NCBI GenBank assembly: GCA_963815495.1
Contig: CAWFGW010000025.1
Span: 46,150 to 110,149, forward strand
Direction of reading: 5' to 3'
Length of the DNA stretch: 64,000 bases
Source: CAWFGW01 sp963815495
Lineage (GTDB): Bacteria > Bacteroidota > Bacteroidia > Cytophagales > JAAEPT01
Part shown: positions 1 to 9,884 of the stretch, piece by piece
How positions within the stretch are numbered: position 1 is the stretch's first letter
How the letters are laid out: every line of letters starts with the position of its first letter
The notes under the pieces: model-generated
Databases searched by the model: none
The model's input: only the letters and a program-made list of their open reading frames with translations
What the model was told of the DNA's origin: nothing
Translations under genes and position numbers: made by a program

Positions 1-1289
1 GATGATTCTACAACTATAGCACTAGGTCTAAATCTGTGTAAGGTTGAAATCAATCCAAACTTAATGTGATGTTTAGGATTTGGGTGATAATCAAAGTCTG
101 ATTTTATTGCAAAATCACGAATACTAGATGAATAATTTAAATTGAAAGAATCGTCATCAAACTTACTGTCGGCTGATACAAAAAACTTATAATTACTAAA
201 AATGAAAGAAGTGTTTGCAAATAACTTATCTGAAAAAAGGTGATTCCAGCGAGTAGTTGCCGTGTTGTTTTTCCAGCCAATCCCGAACTTCTCTTCGCTG
301 TTATAATCTTTATAACCTCCATATATTTTATCTTGGCCGCTATAGGTGCTGAAATATATTTTATCTTTTCGACTAAATTCATGATTTACTTTAGCATTAA
401 AATCATAAAAATAATACCCTCCACTATTTCCCTCAGGTATAAAAGGCTTCGCTAGTAAATCAATGTATGTTCTACGACCTGAAATCAAAAATGAGGACTT
501 GCCTTTTTTAATTGGACCCTCAAGTGTAGCACGTGACGAAATTAATCCAACACCTACTTCTCCCTTTACCTCTTCCTTGTTTCCATCTTTCATATTAATA
601 TCTAAAACGGAAGATAGCCGTCCGCCATATCGTGCAGGAAAACCACCTTTAGTTAACTCAATACTCTTTAAAGCATCTCCGTTAAAAATTGAAACGAACC
701 CGAATAAATGCTGGGCATTATAGACAACCGCATCATCAAGAATAATTAAGTTCTGATCAGGACCACCTCCTCTAACATATAAGCCTACGCTACCTTCACT
801 ACCTGATTGGACTCCAGGCATGAGCTGAACTGTTTTCAAGACATCTTTTTCACCCAGCAAAGCAGGGATGTCTTTTACTTGACCAACAGGAATTTCTATA
901 ACACTGCTTCGAACATCATCACTAATTTTTTCGCGATATTTATAGTCATCCATAGAAATTTCTACTTGGTCTAACTTAACAATATCACGTTCCAAGTGTA
1001 TGTCTAGTGAAATATTTTCATGCAAAGATAATTGTCGGGCTTGCTTTTGATAGCCCATCATTGAAAAAACGAGTTCTAAAGAGTCTGATTCTGGCAATGT
1101 AATGGAATAAAAACCGTAGGTATTTGCCACTGCTGTGACCTTTAATTTAGGGACAAAAACATATGTTCCGATTAGTGTTTCGTCACTTCCCAATTCATAT
1201 ATATAGCCACTTACCGTATAGTTATTTTGTCCTATAACAGATAGGGAACAAGCTATAGATAGTACTAAAGCACTAAGAAGATTTTTCAT
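1..1289 (-). CDS. TonB-dependent receptor, N-terminal part (cut by window start)
   Basis: This gene reads leftwards from an ATG at 1289 and runs off the window without a stop; about 429 codons are visible. It begins with a signal peptide (MKNLLSALVLSIACSLSVIGQ). A CarboxypepD_reg-like domain with a YTVSGYIYE start follows (about residues 23-110), then a plug domain with VGQVKDIPALLGEKDVLKT, LMPGVQSGSEGSVGLYVRGG and an FPARYGGRLSSVLDI end, then the first barrel strands. The GxxGLYVRGGGPDQNLIILD plug signature is characteristic of Bacteroidota TonB receptors. It should act in the outer membrane to import a ligand using TonB energy. The substrate cannot be told, and the barrel C-terminus is missing here. 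Confidence 0.9.
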   Translation of the reverse strand, partial: MKNLLSALVLSIACSLSVIGQNNYTVSGYIYELGSDETLIGTYVFVPKLKVTAVANTYGFYSITLPESDSLELVFSMMGYQKQARQLSLHENISLDIHLERDIVKLDQVEISMDDYKYREKISDDVRSSVIEIPVGQVKDIPALLGEKDVLKTVQLMPGVQSGSEGSVGLYVRGGGPDQNLIILDDAVVYNAQHLFGFVSIFNGDALKSIELTKGGFPARYGGRLSSVLDINMKDGNKEEVKGEVGVGLISSRATLEGPIKKGKSSFLISGRRTYIDLLAKPFIPEGNSGGYYFYDFNAKVNHEFSRKDKIYFSTYSGQDKIYGGYKDYNSEEKFGIGWKNNTATTRWNHLFSDKLFANTSFIFSNYKFFVSADSKFDDDSFNLNYSSSIRDFAIKSDFDYHPNPKHHIKFGLISTLHRFRPSAIVVES

Positions 1290-1349
1290 TATAATTATAA
1301 ATAATAGCTAAAAAATAAAGCTGTCATAAAACAAGAACACAAAGATAAA

Positions 1350-1377
1350 GGTTTGAAGCATTAATTAGCATCAAACC
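1350..1377 (-). terminator. Possible weak terminator hairpin downstream of hslU
   Basis: GGTTTGA at 1350-1356 pairs with TCAAACC at 1371-1377. The hairpin lies about 65 bp past the hslU stop. The following T-run on the minus strand is short, so this is a weak call. Confidence 0.3.
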
Positions 1378-1442
1378 ATTCATTTAAAAAGCCAGTTTTA
1401 GGGTATCTGTTTTATTAACACACCTCCTGTTTTAAATATTTT

Positions 1443-2825
1443 TTATAAAATAAACTCACTCAAATCTCTATTCTTCAACATGTGATTTAATCGTTCTTCT
1501 ACCATCTCTTTTGTAATAACAATTTTGGCATTTGCGCCAATCACATCTGGAACATCAAAAAGAATGTCATTCAATAATTGTGACATCACTGTTTGCAAAC
1601 GTCTTGCCCCAATGTTTTCAATTTCTTCATTTAAGAAAAATGCTATCTCAGCTAACTTATCTAAAGCATCATCATTAAAAGTCAACTCTACCTTTTCAGT
1701 ATTCAGCAATGCCTCATATTGTTTGGTTAGTGCATGTTTAGGCTGTTTCAAAATTTTGTAGAAGTCTTCCTTTTTAAGGCTGTCTAACTCTACACGGATT
1801 GGAAAACGTCCTTGCAATTCAGGGATTAGATCGGAAGGTTTCGCGACATGAAACGCACCTGCTGCAATAAATAAGACATGATCAGTTCTCATTGCACCAA
1901 ATTTAGTATTAACCACACTACCTTCTACTATAGGTAATAAATCGCGTTGCACACCTTGTCTACTGACATCGGCACCACTGCTGTTTGAGCCACTAGAAGC
2001 TACTTTATCTATTTCATCAATAAATATAATCCCAGAATTTTCAGCTCTATGAATGGCTTCTTCTTTTACTTCGTCAAAATCAATCAACTTAGAAGCTTCT
2101 TCTTCTAATAATATTTTACGGGCTTCGGCAATAGATACTTTACGTTTTTTAGAACGCTTAGGCATCATACCTGAAATCATTTCTTGAATATTCATCATTG
2201 ATGCTTCATCCATTCCAGGGCCCATAACACCTACTCCAGGGTTAGCCGACTGTTTGACATCAATTTCAATCTTTCGATCTTCTAATTCTCCATTTCTGAT
2301 TTTTTCTCTAAAGCGGTCTCGCGTACGCAGGTTTAACTCTTCATCAGACTCTGGTACTGTGTCTCCATCTCCCACCGCTGGGACAGTCATTTTATGTGAG
2401 TTTTTTAATGGAGGGATTAAGGCATCTAAAATAATCTCTTCTACAGCTGCTTTTGCTTTTTCTTCTACAACAGCTTTTCGCTCTTTTTCAACTAAGTTAA
2501 CAGACTGCTGCACCAAATCGCGCACCATGCTTTCAACATCACGACCAACGTAACCTACTTCAGTAAATTTAGAAGCTTCTACTTTAATAAAAGGAGCTGC
2601 TGCTAAGGTAGCTAATCTGCGAGCTATCTCGGTTTTACCCACACCTGTCGCTCCAATCATTAAGATATTATTAGGCATAATTTCTTTTTGAATATCCTCA
2701 GGAGAGTTCATTCTTCTCCATCGATTTCGCAAAGCAATGGCCACATTTTTCTTTGCATCTGCCTGACCTATAATATATTTATCCAGCTCTTTTACTATTT
2801 CTCGTGGAGTCAAAAATTGCTTCAT
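1443..2825 (-). CDS. hslU: ATP-dependent protease ATPase subunit HslU
   Basis: HslU is the AAA+ unfoldase ring that feeds substrates to the HslV peptidase in the cytoplasm. The 460-residue protein is close to the family norm. It has an N-terminal TPREIVKELDKYIIGQ segment, a Walker A GATGVGKT at 58-65, a long intermediate (I) domain at about 110-240, Walker B FIDEID at 268-273, and a C-terminal tail ending LSEFIL that fits the tail HslU inserts into HslV. Walker A has Ala where the common form is GPTGVGKT, a mild oddity. It lies 4 bp downstream of porQ on the same strand, so the two are probably cotranscribed. No hslV gene is seen in this window. Confidence 0.97.
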   Translation of the reverse strand: MKQFLTPREIVKELDKYIIGQADAKKNVAIALRNRWRRMNSPEDIQKEIMPNNILMIGATGVGKTEIARRLATLAAAPFIKVEASKFTEVGYVGRDVESMVRDLVQQSVNLVEKERKAVVEEKAKAAVEEIILDALIPPLKNSHKMTVPAVGDGDTVPESDEELNLRTRDRFREKIRNGELEDRKIEIDVKQSANPGVGVMGPGMDEASMMNIQEMISGMMPKRSKKRKVSIAEARKILLEEEASKLIDFDEVKEEAIHRAENSGIIFIDEIDKVASSGSNSSGADVSRQGVQRDLLPIVEGSVVNTKFGAMRTDHVLFIAAGAFHVAKPSDLIPELQGRFPIRVELDSLKKEDFYKILKQPKHALTKQYEALLNTEKVELTFNDDALDKLAEIAFFLNEEIENIGARRLQTVMSQLLNDILFDVPDVIGANAKIVITKEMVEERLNHMLKNRDLSEFIL

Positions 2826-2829
2826 TTGT

Positions 2830-3882
2830 TTATATCTCGGTTACTTTTACTTCTTTCTTCTTTAACAACTTACCTGTATCTAATGTTAAGGAGATAACAT
2901 TAGTTCCTGTTGATATATGATAATTTACTTTTGAGTATGAAAACTCTAACCAACCCAGACGAATCATTCCACCAAATGAAAACCCAGCTAAAGCACGTCT
3001 TTCCTCTACCCTCAATTCCTGTCTGCGCATAAAATTATAGCCTGCTCTTAAATGAAAACCTTCCATCAACATGAATTCACCCCCAAAAACAAAATGCCGC
3101 ATTAATTTTTGTCCAAAGCTTTTTTGATTAGGCACTTCTTCCCCATCACTATCAAAAGAAACATCGCGGGTGGGATCTAAATACTGAATATCCCACCGAT
3201 GTAAATTATGCGCTGTCATAGAAAATCGGAATGGCATATGGTCCAATTTATAACTCCATCCTAATTGAAGATCAAAAGGAGTGGTTTTTCGCTGATTTTC
3301 TGCATAATTTTTCAAAATAAAGCCTACATTTTTAAAAACTAACCCTGCTTGAAACCCATTATCTGGATGTTTAAAGTTTGCCCCAATATCAGATGCAATA
3401 GCAAATGCAGAATATCCTTGAATTTGTGAACCTATTAATTTCAAATTAGCCCCCATTGAAATATTACCTTGTTGATGTGCTACTCCACCAGTGATGGCGT
3501 ATTCGTTTGCAGTAAACGTACCAATATCCCTACCGGCATCGTCTGTTTCTTGAAAAGCACCATAATTTATATATTGCACCCCAAGCCCCATTCCTTTAAA
3601 ATTTTGGAAAGGCATCACGTAACTAAAATCTCCTTTTTTGATGTCAGCTTGAAAAGGTAAATAATTCACTGAAACTTTATGAAATTGCTCTGAATTAATG
3701 TTTGCTGGATTAGTTAAAAACATATTAGGATCCCAATCACTAGACGAAACATTTTCGCCACCCAAAGCAGCAACACGGGCATTGGCGTTGAAGTTTAAAA
3801 AATCAAAGGTTGTTCTTCCGCCTATTTGAGCAACTAAGTCAAATGATAAAAAAATCAGAAGGCCAAGGAATAGCTTTTTCAT
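2830..3882 (-). CDS. porQ: Type IX secretion system protein PorQ
   Basis: PorQ is an outer-membrane beta-barrel protein of the type IX secretion system, associated with the attachment complex that processes cargo at the cell surface. The 350-residue product has a signal peptide (MKKLFLGLLIFLSFDLVAQ). It then has the family N-terminus GGRTTFDFLNFNANARVAAL, which leads into GGENVSS and DWDPNMFLTNPA. The rest alternates in a FadL/PorV-like beta-barrel pattern. It lies directly upstream of hslU. Two other proteins in this window carry C-terminal type IX sorting domains, so a working system is expected. Confidence 0.9.
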   Translation of the reverse strand: MKKLFLGLLIFLSFDLVAQIGGRTTFDFLNFNANARVAALGGENVSSSDWDPNMFLTNPANINSEQFHKVSVNYLPFQADIKKGDFSYVMPFQNFKGMGLGVQYINYGAFQETDDAGRDIGTFTANEYAITGGVAHQQGNISMGANLKLIGSQIQGYSAFAIASDIGANFKHPDNGFQAGLVFKNVGFILKNYAENQRKTTPFDLQLGWSYKLDHMPFRFSMTAHNLHRWDIQYLDPTRDVSFDSDGEEVPNQKSFGQKLMRHFVFGGEFMLMEGFHLRAGYNFMRRQELRVEERRALAGFSFGGMIRLGWLEFSYSKVNYHISTGTNVISLTLDTGKLLKKKEVKVTEI

Positions 3883-3896
3883 GTATAGATTAATTA

Positions 3897-3937
3897 AACG
3901 TTTCGATACTTATGTAAGTCACAACTACCGAAACGTT
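3897..3937 (-). terminator. Hairpin between lon and porQ
   Basis: AACGTTTCG at 3897-3905 is an inverted repeat of CGAAACGTT at 3929-3937. A smaller ACTT/AAGT hairpin lies inside the loop. It sits just after the lon stop and before porQ. There is no strong T-run, so it may be a weak terminator or a processing structure. Confidence 0.35.
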
Positions 3938-3949
3938 AAATATACTTCT

Positions 3950-6454
3950 TTATTTATTCTCGGACTCTTTTTTTTCATCTGGAACAGAAATAGGTACTGG
4001 CCGTGCTACTTTGTCTTTCAATAAAGCAATCTCAATAACCTCATCAACATGCTTAACATAATGAATTTTTAATCCTTTGGTATATACTTTTTCGATTTCA
4101 TCTATGTCTTTTTTGTTTTTGTAACACATGATGATTTCATTAATACCTGCCCGCTTGGCTGCAAGAATTTTTTCTTTGATTCCACCAACTGGCAACACTT
4201 TACCACTTAAAGTAATTTCACCAGTCATGGCTATTTTTTCTTTGATTTTACGTTGAGTAAATACCGAAGCTATAGAAGTATACATTGTAATCCCAGCTGA
4301 AGGCCCGTCTTTTGGAACTGCTCCAGCTGGAACATGAATGTGTAAATCGTAATGGTCAAAGATTTTGTAATCGATATCTAATTTCTCGGCATTAGCACGA
4401 ACATTAGAGAGAGCAGCAATCGCAGATTCTTTCATCACATCACCTAATTTACCCGATAAGGTTAACTTACCTTTCCCACGACTTATTAGTGATTCGATAT
4501 TCAAAATCTCCCCTCCAACTGGCGTCCAGGCTAAACCAGTAACAATACCTGCTACTTCATTGACTTCATACTCTTCTTTATCAAAAAACTCTGGTCCAAG
4601 AATGGAGACAATTTGCTCTGTATCGATTTTCTTTTCATACGATTCCTCCATCGCAATGGACTTAGCCACATGTCGCATGACAGATCCAATTTTCCGATCT
4701 AACCCTCGAACACCCGACTCACGGGTATATCCATCAACCAATTTTTCGATAGCGGCTTTGGTAAATGAGATATCATCTTTTGTCAATCCGTGTTCATCTA
4801 ATTGTTTTGGAATCAAGTGACGTTTTGCGATTTGTACTTTTTCTTCCAGCGTATAACCATTAATTTCAATGATTTCCATTCGGTCACGCAAGGCTGGTTG
4901 AATTGTATCTAATGAGTTGGATGTAGCAATAAATAAAACTTTGGACAAATCGTATTCTACTTCTAGATAATTGTCTACAAACGCGTTATTCTGCTCTGGG
5001 TCTAACACCTCTAACATGGCAGAAGATGGATCACCTCTGAAATCGGAAGCTATTTTATCAATTTCGTCTAATACAAAAACAGGGTTTGACTTGCCAATTT
5101 TCTTGATATTGTGAATTACTTTACCTGGCATAGCGCCAATGTATGTTTTTCGATGACCGCGAATTTCAGCTTCATCTCGCACTCCCCCTAAAGCCATCCG
5201 CACGTACTCTCTACCTAAAGCTTTTGCAATGGACTTCCCTAAAGAAGTTTTACCAACACCAGGAGGACCATAAAGGCACAAAATCGGACCTTTCATAGTT
5301 CCATCATTATCGCCCTTAATTACATTTTTAAGCTTAATTACTGCTAAGTATTCAAGAATACGTTGTTTCACTTTATCTAATCCATAATGATCTTTATCCA
5401 AAATCGTTTTGGCACGCTTTAGATTAAAATTATCTTTTGAAACTTCACCCCAAGGCAAGTCAACTAATAACTCTAGGTAATTGATATGAACAGGGTAATC
5501 AGCAGCAGCAGGGTTCATTCGAGATACTTTGCGTAGCTCTTTTTGAAAATGCTCCTCAACCTCTTTGGACCAAATTTTATCTGCACCACGCATGCGAAGA
5601 CGGTCCACTTCTTTTTCAACACTTTCTTCTCCAAGTTCATCTTGAAGCACTTTCATTTGCTGACGCAAAAAATAATCCCGCTGTTGTTGGTCGATATCGT
5701 GATGGACTTTTGAGTTAATTTCTTGTTTCACTTGTAATAGCTGAACTTCATTATTCATGAACTCCATTAAAGTGGTCACACGATTTTTGCCATTATCATT
5801 TTCTAACAGCCCTTGTTTACTCTCTACCGAAACACTGAGATTAGAACACAAAAAATGTGTCATAAAACCTAACGTTTCAATATTATCAATCGCAATTTGA
5901 GCTTCAGGTGGTAATTCTGGATTCAGTTTGATAATCTTTTTGGCCGTATCTTTTAAAGAACCGATTAAACCTGTTGCCTGTTTTTTGGATATTTTATCGA
6001 ATGTCTCTTTCTTAGCCACTACTTTTGCACGCAGATAAGGATCATTAGAGACTTCTTCTAATAATTCAAACCTTCTTTTGCCTTGAATAATAATTGTAGT
6101 ATTCCCATCAGGCAGTACCACCATCTTAAGAATAGTTGCAACTGTGCCGATTTTATACAAGTCATCATACACAGGTTCGTCAGCTTTTTGATTTTTTTGA
6201 GCTACTACACCAATAATTCTATCACCATTGTACGCCTCTTTTACCAAATCAATAGATTTTTTTCTTCCCACTGTAATGGGAATCACAACACCTGGAAATA
6301 ATACAGTATTGCGAACTGGTAAAATTGGCAAAGTATCTGGCACACCTACGTTATGTATCTCTTCTTCTTCCTCCGGTGATAAAAGTGGAATCATCTCTTC
6401 TCCCTCATTCCCTATAAAGTGTACTGGTCTTAATTGATCTTTTTCTTCAGTCAT
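3950..6454 (-). CDS. lon: ATP-dependent protease Lon
   Basis: Lon is the homo-oligomeric AAA+ serine protease that degrades damaged and regulatory proteins in the cytoplasm. The 834-residue protein has an acidic N-terminal extension, the substrate-binding LON domain starting at LPILPVRNTVLFPGVVIPI (about 42), Walker A GPPGVGKTS near 395, Walker B VFVLDEIDKI, and a C-terminal protease domain. The catalytic dyad is visible as Ser in PKDGPSAGITM (near 719) and Lys in GGIKEKILAAKRAG (near 760). It is transcribed divergently from the PorE-like gene at 6622. No heat-shock operator was recognised in the 167-bp gap. Confidence 0.98.
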   Translation of the reverse strand: MTEEKDQLRPVHFIGNEGEEMIPLLSPEEEEEIHNVGVPDTLPILPVRNTVLFPGVVIPITVGRKKSIDLVKEAYNGDRIIGVVAQKNQKADEPVYDDLYKIGTVATILKMVVLPDGNTTIIIQGKRRFELLEEVSNDPYLRAKVVAKKETFDKISKKQATGLIGSLKDTAKKIIKLNPELPPEAQIAIDNIETLGFMTHFLCSNLSVSVESKQGLLENDNGKNRVTTLMEFMNNEVQLLQVKQEINSKVHHDIDQQQRDYFLRQQMKVLQDELGEESVEKEVDRLRMRGADKIWSKEVEEHFQKELRKVSRMNPAAADYPVHINYLELLVDLPWGEVSKDNFNLKRAKTILDKDHYGLDKVKQRILEYLAVIKLKNVIKGDNDGTMKGPILCLYGPPGVGKTSLGKSIAKALGREYVRMALGGVRDEAEIRGHRKTYIGAMPGKVIHNIKKIGKSNPVFVLDEIDKIASDFRGDPSSAMLEVLDPEQNNAFVDNYLEVEYDLSKVLFIATSNSLDTIQPALRDRMEIIEINGYTLEEKVQIAKRHLIPKQLDEHGLTKDDISFTKAAIEKLVDGYTRESGVRGLDRKIGSVMRHVAKSIAMEESYEKKIDTEQIVSILGPEFFDKEEYEVNEVAGIVTGLAWTPVGGEILNIESLISRGKGKLTLSGKLGDVMKESAIAALSNVRANAEKLDIDYKIFDHYDLHIHVPAGAVPKDGPSAGITMYTSIASVFTQRKIKEKIAMTGEITLSGKVLPVGGIKEKILAAKRAGINEIIMCYKNKKDIDEIEKVYTKGLKIHYVKHVDEVIEIALLKDKVARPVPISVPDEKKESENK

Positions 6455-6621
6455 AAATATTTTTTAAAGAAACAACTGTCAGCTTGACATTAAAAATGAC
6501 AAACTAACGTTCTGTTTATAGCATATTTTAGGATTGACTTATGTTGCAAGTGACGTGCCAATACCTAAATATTTCAAAAATCAAGTATTTGATGTAAATT
6601 GCTGACGTTTTAACATAATTA

Positions 6622-8787
6622 ATGAAAAAACTAATATACATACTTCTATTTTCTATTCTATTAGTTAACACTATTACTGTTTTTTCCCAAGACACGAAAA
6701 AAGAGTATAAAGAACAATTAAAAGACGAAGAAGAAGGTTATATCGCAAAAGAAATATCTGAAGAGTTAGCTGTTAAAAGTGAAAATTCCAATGATTACCA
6801 TTTTATTTTTAACAACATTAATAAAATACAAGAATATCACAGTCAAAGTGATATAGACCACATCCAAAAGTTAGCTTATAAGGGCGATGACCTGAAAACT
6901 ATTGATGCTTTAGAAAAATACATTAGCAATTTCGGGATTTTCAACTTTGCTATCGACTTAGATTTATTTTGGCAACTAGCACAATTGTATGAAAAAAATA
7001 ATATGATGCCGCAAGCACGTAGTGCTTATCGACTTATTTTAAAGCACCACTCTGCGAAAGATCAAGCAGACATTGCTCAATATCATAAGATATATGAACA
7101 TTATGATTCTTTGACAGAACTTACAAAAGATTATTATGTCCCTTTAGAATATTACTACAAACTAGTCGACTACCGTAAAAACATAGATACCTTGAGACCT
7201 CCAAAGAGTGTATTAATTAACATGGGGAACTTGGTAAACAAAAAGAACACTGCGGACTACGGTCCTTCAATTAATTCCAATGACAAAGTGATGCTATTTA
7301 CAAGAAAAGAGAAAGACCATCACTCGTTTGGAGTAAGAAATAAATACAATGAAGATCTATATCAAACAATCAACTATGATGGTTTTTGGGATGAGGCCAC
7401 AAAGTTTCCTTATCCTGTAAATTCACGTTGTAATGAGGGTTCTGCTTGCATATCAAAAGATGGGAAAACATTAATTTTCTCACGTTGTATAGTGGAAGAA
7501 TATCGACTAGACTGTAGTGACTGCATGGGAATGTGCGACTTATACATCTCTACAAAAAATGAGAAAGAAGAATGGAGTAAACCAATAAATCTCGGACCAG
7601 AAATCAACACTTCCCATTGGGAGTCACACCCTTCATTCTCACAATATGAAGACACGCTGTATTTTGCATCTGACAGAATTGGTGGATTTGGCTTGTCAGA
7701 TATTTGGTTTACAGTAAGACTAAAAGGTGACAAATGGTCTAAACCCCAAAATATGGGTCCTGTTATTAATACTAGAGGAAATGAATATAGTCCATTTATT
7801 CATAAAACCACTAATGTGTTTTATTTCAGTTCGGATGGGCAAACCTTTAATTTCGGGGATTTAGAAAACAAAAAATATAACAGAACTATCGATATTTATA
7901 GAACTTGGAAAGACAACAATAATTGGGTTGAGCCCAAAAACATTGGTCCTTTGGTGAATGGCGAAGGAAGTGAATTTTATTTCTCGATAGATTCAAAAGC
8001 TGAGCAACTTTTTTATGCAAAAACTGAAGAAGGAAAAGATGATAATTTGACTACCGATTTATTTTCTTTCCCCGTGCCCATGGAGGCACAACCGAATGCT
8101 ACAGTACGACTTTCAGGTACCTTGAGGGATGAAGCTACTGGAGAACAATATAATGGGATTATATCAGTCATCGACTTGCGAAATGGCATCGAGGTTGCCC
8201 CAAAAAACACCCGTCCCGATGGTAGTTTTGATTTTGATTTAATTGATCATAATGAATACTTGTTGATTATTCAAGGGGATGAATTTTTCAGAATTGAAAA
8301 ACTGTTTGAACTAGACGGAGATACGACTATTAATGTTGAAGCTAAAAACATACGAAACAAAAAGTTAAAATTTGCTTCTATTGAATTTGAAAATGGCAAA
8401 TGGGACATACTCGAACCAATGGAAAAAGACTTATGGGACGTCATTAACTTTATGGTTGATAACCCGCAATTTGATTTAGAAATTGGTGGGCATACGGATT
8501 CAGACGGTATTGCTGCTAATAACATTACCCTATCACAAAAAAGAGCGGAAGCTATTAAGCTTTTTATTGAGGCAAAAGGTTATGTAGACTCCAAACGTGT
8601 GACTGCTGTTGGTTATGGAAGCAAAAAACCTATACGCACACCTGAGGTTACAAAAGAAGACAAAGCCATCAACCGAAGGGTTGAATTTGAAATTAAGCCT
8701 AACAAAGAACGAAAAAGTGGTGAGTTTTCAGACGATGACTTCAATAATCAATTTGAATCAGAAGACTCTTCCTCAGACGATTGGTAA
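6622..8787 (+). CDS. PorE-like outer-membrane lipid/peptidoglycan-linked protein (TPR, PD40 repeats, OmpA domain)
   Basis: The 721-residue protein starts with a signal peptide (MKKLIYILLFSILLVNTITVFSQ). A helical TPR-like segment follows near 110-160 (LAQLYEKNNMMPQARSAY). Then come PD40/WD40-like beta-propeller repeats (SDRIGGFGLSDIWFT, YFSSDGQTF), a carboxypeptidase-regulatory-like fold near 500-560 (LSGTLRDEATGEQYNG), and an OmpA C-terminal domain near 585-690 with GHTDSDGIAANN and NRRVEFEI. This order matches PorE of the type IX secretion system, which anchors parts of the machine to peptidoglycan. The match to PorE is by architecture only. Many Bacteroidota carry several such paralogues, so it could instead be a gliding or general OmpA-family protein. 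The acidic Ser/Asp-rich tail is unusual. Confidence 0.8.
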   Translation: MKKLIYILLFSILLVNTITVFSQDTKKEYKEQLKDEEEGYIAKEISEELAVKSENSNDYHFIFNNINKIQEYHSQSDIDHIQKLAYKGDDLKTIDALEKYISNFGIFNFAIDLDLFWQLAQLYEKNNMMPQARSAYRLILKHHSAKDQADIAQYHKIYEHYDSLTELTKDYYVPLEYYYKLVDYRKNIDTLRPPKSVLINMGNLVNKKNTADYGPSINSNDKVMLFTRKEKDHHSFGVRNKYNEDLYQTINYDGFWDEATKFPYPVNSRCNEGSACISKDGKTLIFSRCIVEEYRLDCSDCMGMCDLYISTKNEKEEWSKPINLGPEINTSHWESHPSFSQYEDTLYFASDRIGGFGLSDIWFTVRLKGDKWSKPQNMGPVINTRGNEYSPFIHKTTNVFYFSSDGQTFNFGDLENKKYNRTIDIYRTWKDNNNWVEPKNIGPLVNGEGSEFYFSIDSKAEQLFYAKTEEGKDDNLTTDLFSFPVPMEAQPNATVRLSGTLRDEATGEQYNGIISVIDLRNGIEVAPKNTRPDGSFDFDLIDHNEYLLIIQGDEFFRIEKLFELDGDTTINVEAKNIRNKKLKFASIEFENGKWDILEPMEKDLWDVINFMVDNPQFDLEIGGHTDSDGIAANNITLSQKRAEAIKLFIEAKGYVDSKRVTAVGYGSKKPIRTPEVTKEDKAINRRVEFEIKPNKERKSGEFSDDDFNNQFESEDSSSDDW

Positions 8788-8794
8788 ACTTAAC

Positions 8795-9787
8795 TTATAG
8801 TCTAATTAAGAAATTCATCGTATCTATTCCATCAGCAAAATCATCAATTTCGGGACATTGAGCACTTCCAAAAGGAATGTACCCTTTCCCTACTATACAC
8901 TGGATTGCTTCCTTTTCCTCTTCTAATCGTGCTTCCAAATCGCTTTTAGAAGTATATTCCTCATAATAAACAACAGAAATAGGCGCTCCCCAGCTTGTTT
9001 TTTTAGTAAACAATGAAAAGCCCGTATCTAAATGAGGAACCCGATCAACTAAATAAATTGATTTATAATAATCATAATTGTTGCTATACTTGGTATGGTC
9101 AGTGATGTCAGCATAATTCTTTGACAACTCATCCAAGAAAAACTGAAAAGAATATCCTTGAGGCACAAATAGCTTGGTTACACTGCGACACCCTTTCCCA
9201 AAATAATTAGTAATATCTTCTCCTAAAGCTTTTATTTCCTCTGCTGTTTCTTCACCTGTTAATACGGCACAAGAAGTTCTACTCTTTCTAATAATTGTGG
9301 GAATATCTTTAAAATAAACCCCAAAATAACGAGCAGTATTATTACTTCCTGTAGCAATTACCGCATCTAGTTCCTTCAAAATCAACTTAGGCACAAATTT
9401 AATTCTGCTTTTAAGCTCCTCATCCATTAGTTCATACAGATAAGGAATCAATACCGCATCATCCGAGCTAAGTTTGACTACCGCTTTGTTTCCAGATAAA
9501 ACCACCATTAATAAATCATGAAATCCTACTGCGGGGATATTACCAGCCATGACTATTCCTATATTTTTATCTATATCTCCTTTCTCATATTTATTAAAAA
9601 AAGATTCAAGTGATTCTTGTATCAAAATGTTGGCGATGCCAGACAATGCCTTGTCTATAAATTTCACATCAAACCATGGGTTATTTTGCTTGGCCCTATA
9701 ATATAGGTCATCTTTGGTCTTAGGACTTATTTGCGTGATTTTTTCCCCAAGCGAAACAAAAGAGGAGATCATTGTGTTATTATTCAT
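8795..9787 (-). CDS. LuxC-like acyl-CoA reductase
   Basis: The product is 330 residues and belongs to the acyl-CoA reductase (LuxC/aldehyde dehydrogenase-like) family, which reduces acyl-CoA thioesters with NADPH. Visible signatures are the nucleotide-fold segment GIVMAGNIPAVGFHDLL (about 76-92), SGNKAVVKLSSDD, ATGSNNTARYF, and the catalytic Cys in GKGCRSVTKLFVP (about 197-209). In Flavobacteriia this gene commonly sits beside the dicluster ferredoxin found here at 9885, in divergent orientation. The pairing hints at a redox partnership, but the physiological substrate is unknown. Its stop lies 7 bp from the stop of the converging PorE-like gene. Confidence 0.88.
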   Translation of the reverse strand: MNNNTMISSFVSLGEKITQISPKTKDDLYYRAKQNNPWFDVKFIDKALSGIANILIQESLESFFNKYEKGDIDKNIGIVMAGNIPAVGFHDLLMVVLSGNKAVVKLSSDDAVLIPYLYELMDEELKSRIKFVPKLILKELDAVIATGSNNTARYFGVYFKDIPTIIRKSRTSCAVLTGEETAEEIKALGEDITNYFGKGCRSVTKLFVPQGYSFQFFLDELSKNYADITDHTKYSNNYDYYKSIYLVDRVPHLDTGFSLFTKKTSWGAPISVVYYEEYTSKSDLEARLEEEKEAIQCIVGKGYIPFGSAQCPEIDDFADGIDTMNFLIRL

Positions 9788-9816
9788 GTTACGAAAGTAC
9801 CAAAAAAGGTAAAAAA

Positions 9817-9847
9817 TTTGTGCATAATAAGATAATACCTATTTTTG
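9817..9847 (+). promoter_or_regulatory. Bacteroidota-type promoter for ferredoxin gene
   Basis: TTTG at 9817-9820 is followed after 19 bp by TATTTTTG at 9840-9847, matching the TTTG / TAnnTTTG promoter pattern of Bacteroidota. It lies 37 bp upstream of the ferredoxin start codon. Confidence 0.7.
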
Positions 9848-9884
9848 CGACTGGTAGAGTGAAGTTTAGACAAATAGTAATAAG

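Noticed and set aside
1378..1400. AGGGTA half-site upstream of the first TonB receptor
   Set aside because: Only a half-site without a partner, far from the start codon.
7410..8525. Antisense frames of 65-107 codons within the PorE-like gene
   Set aside because: They are shadows of a well supported gene with clear domains on the other strand.
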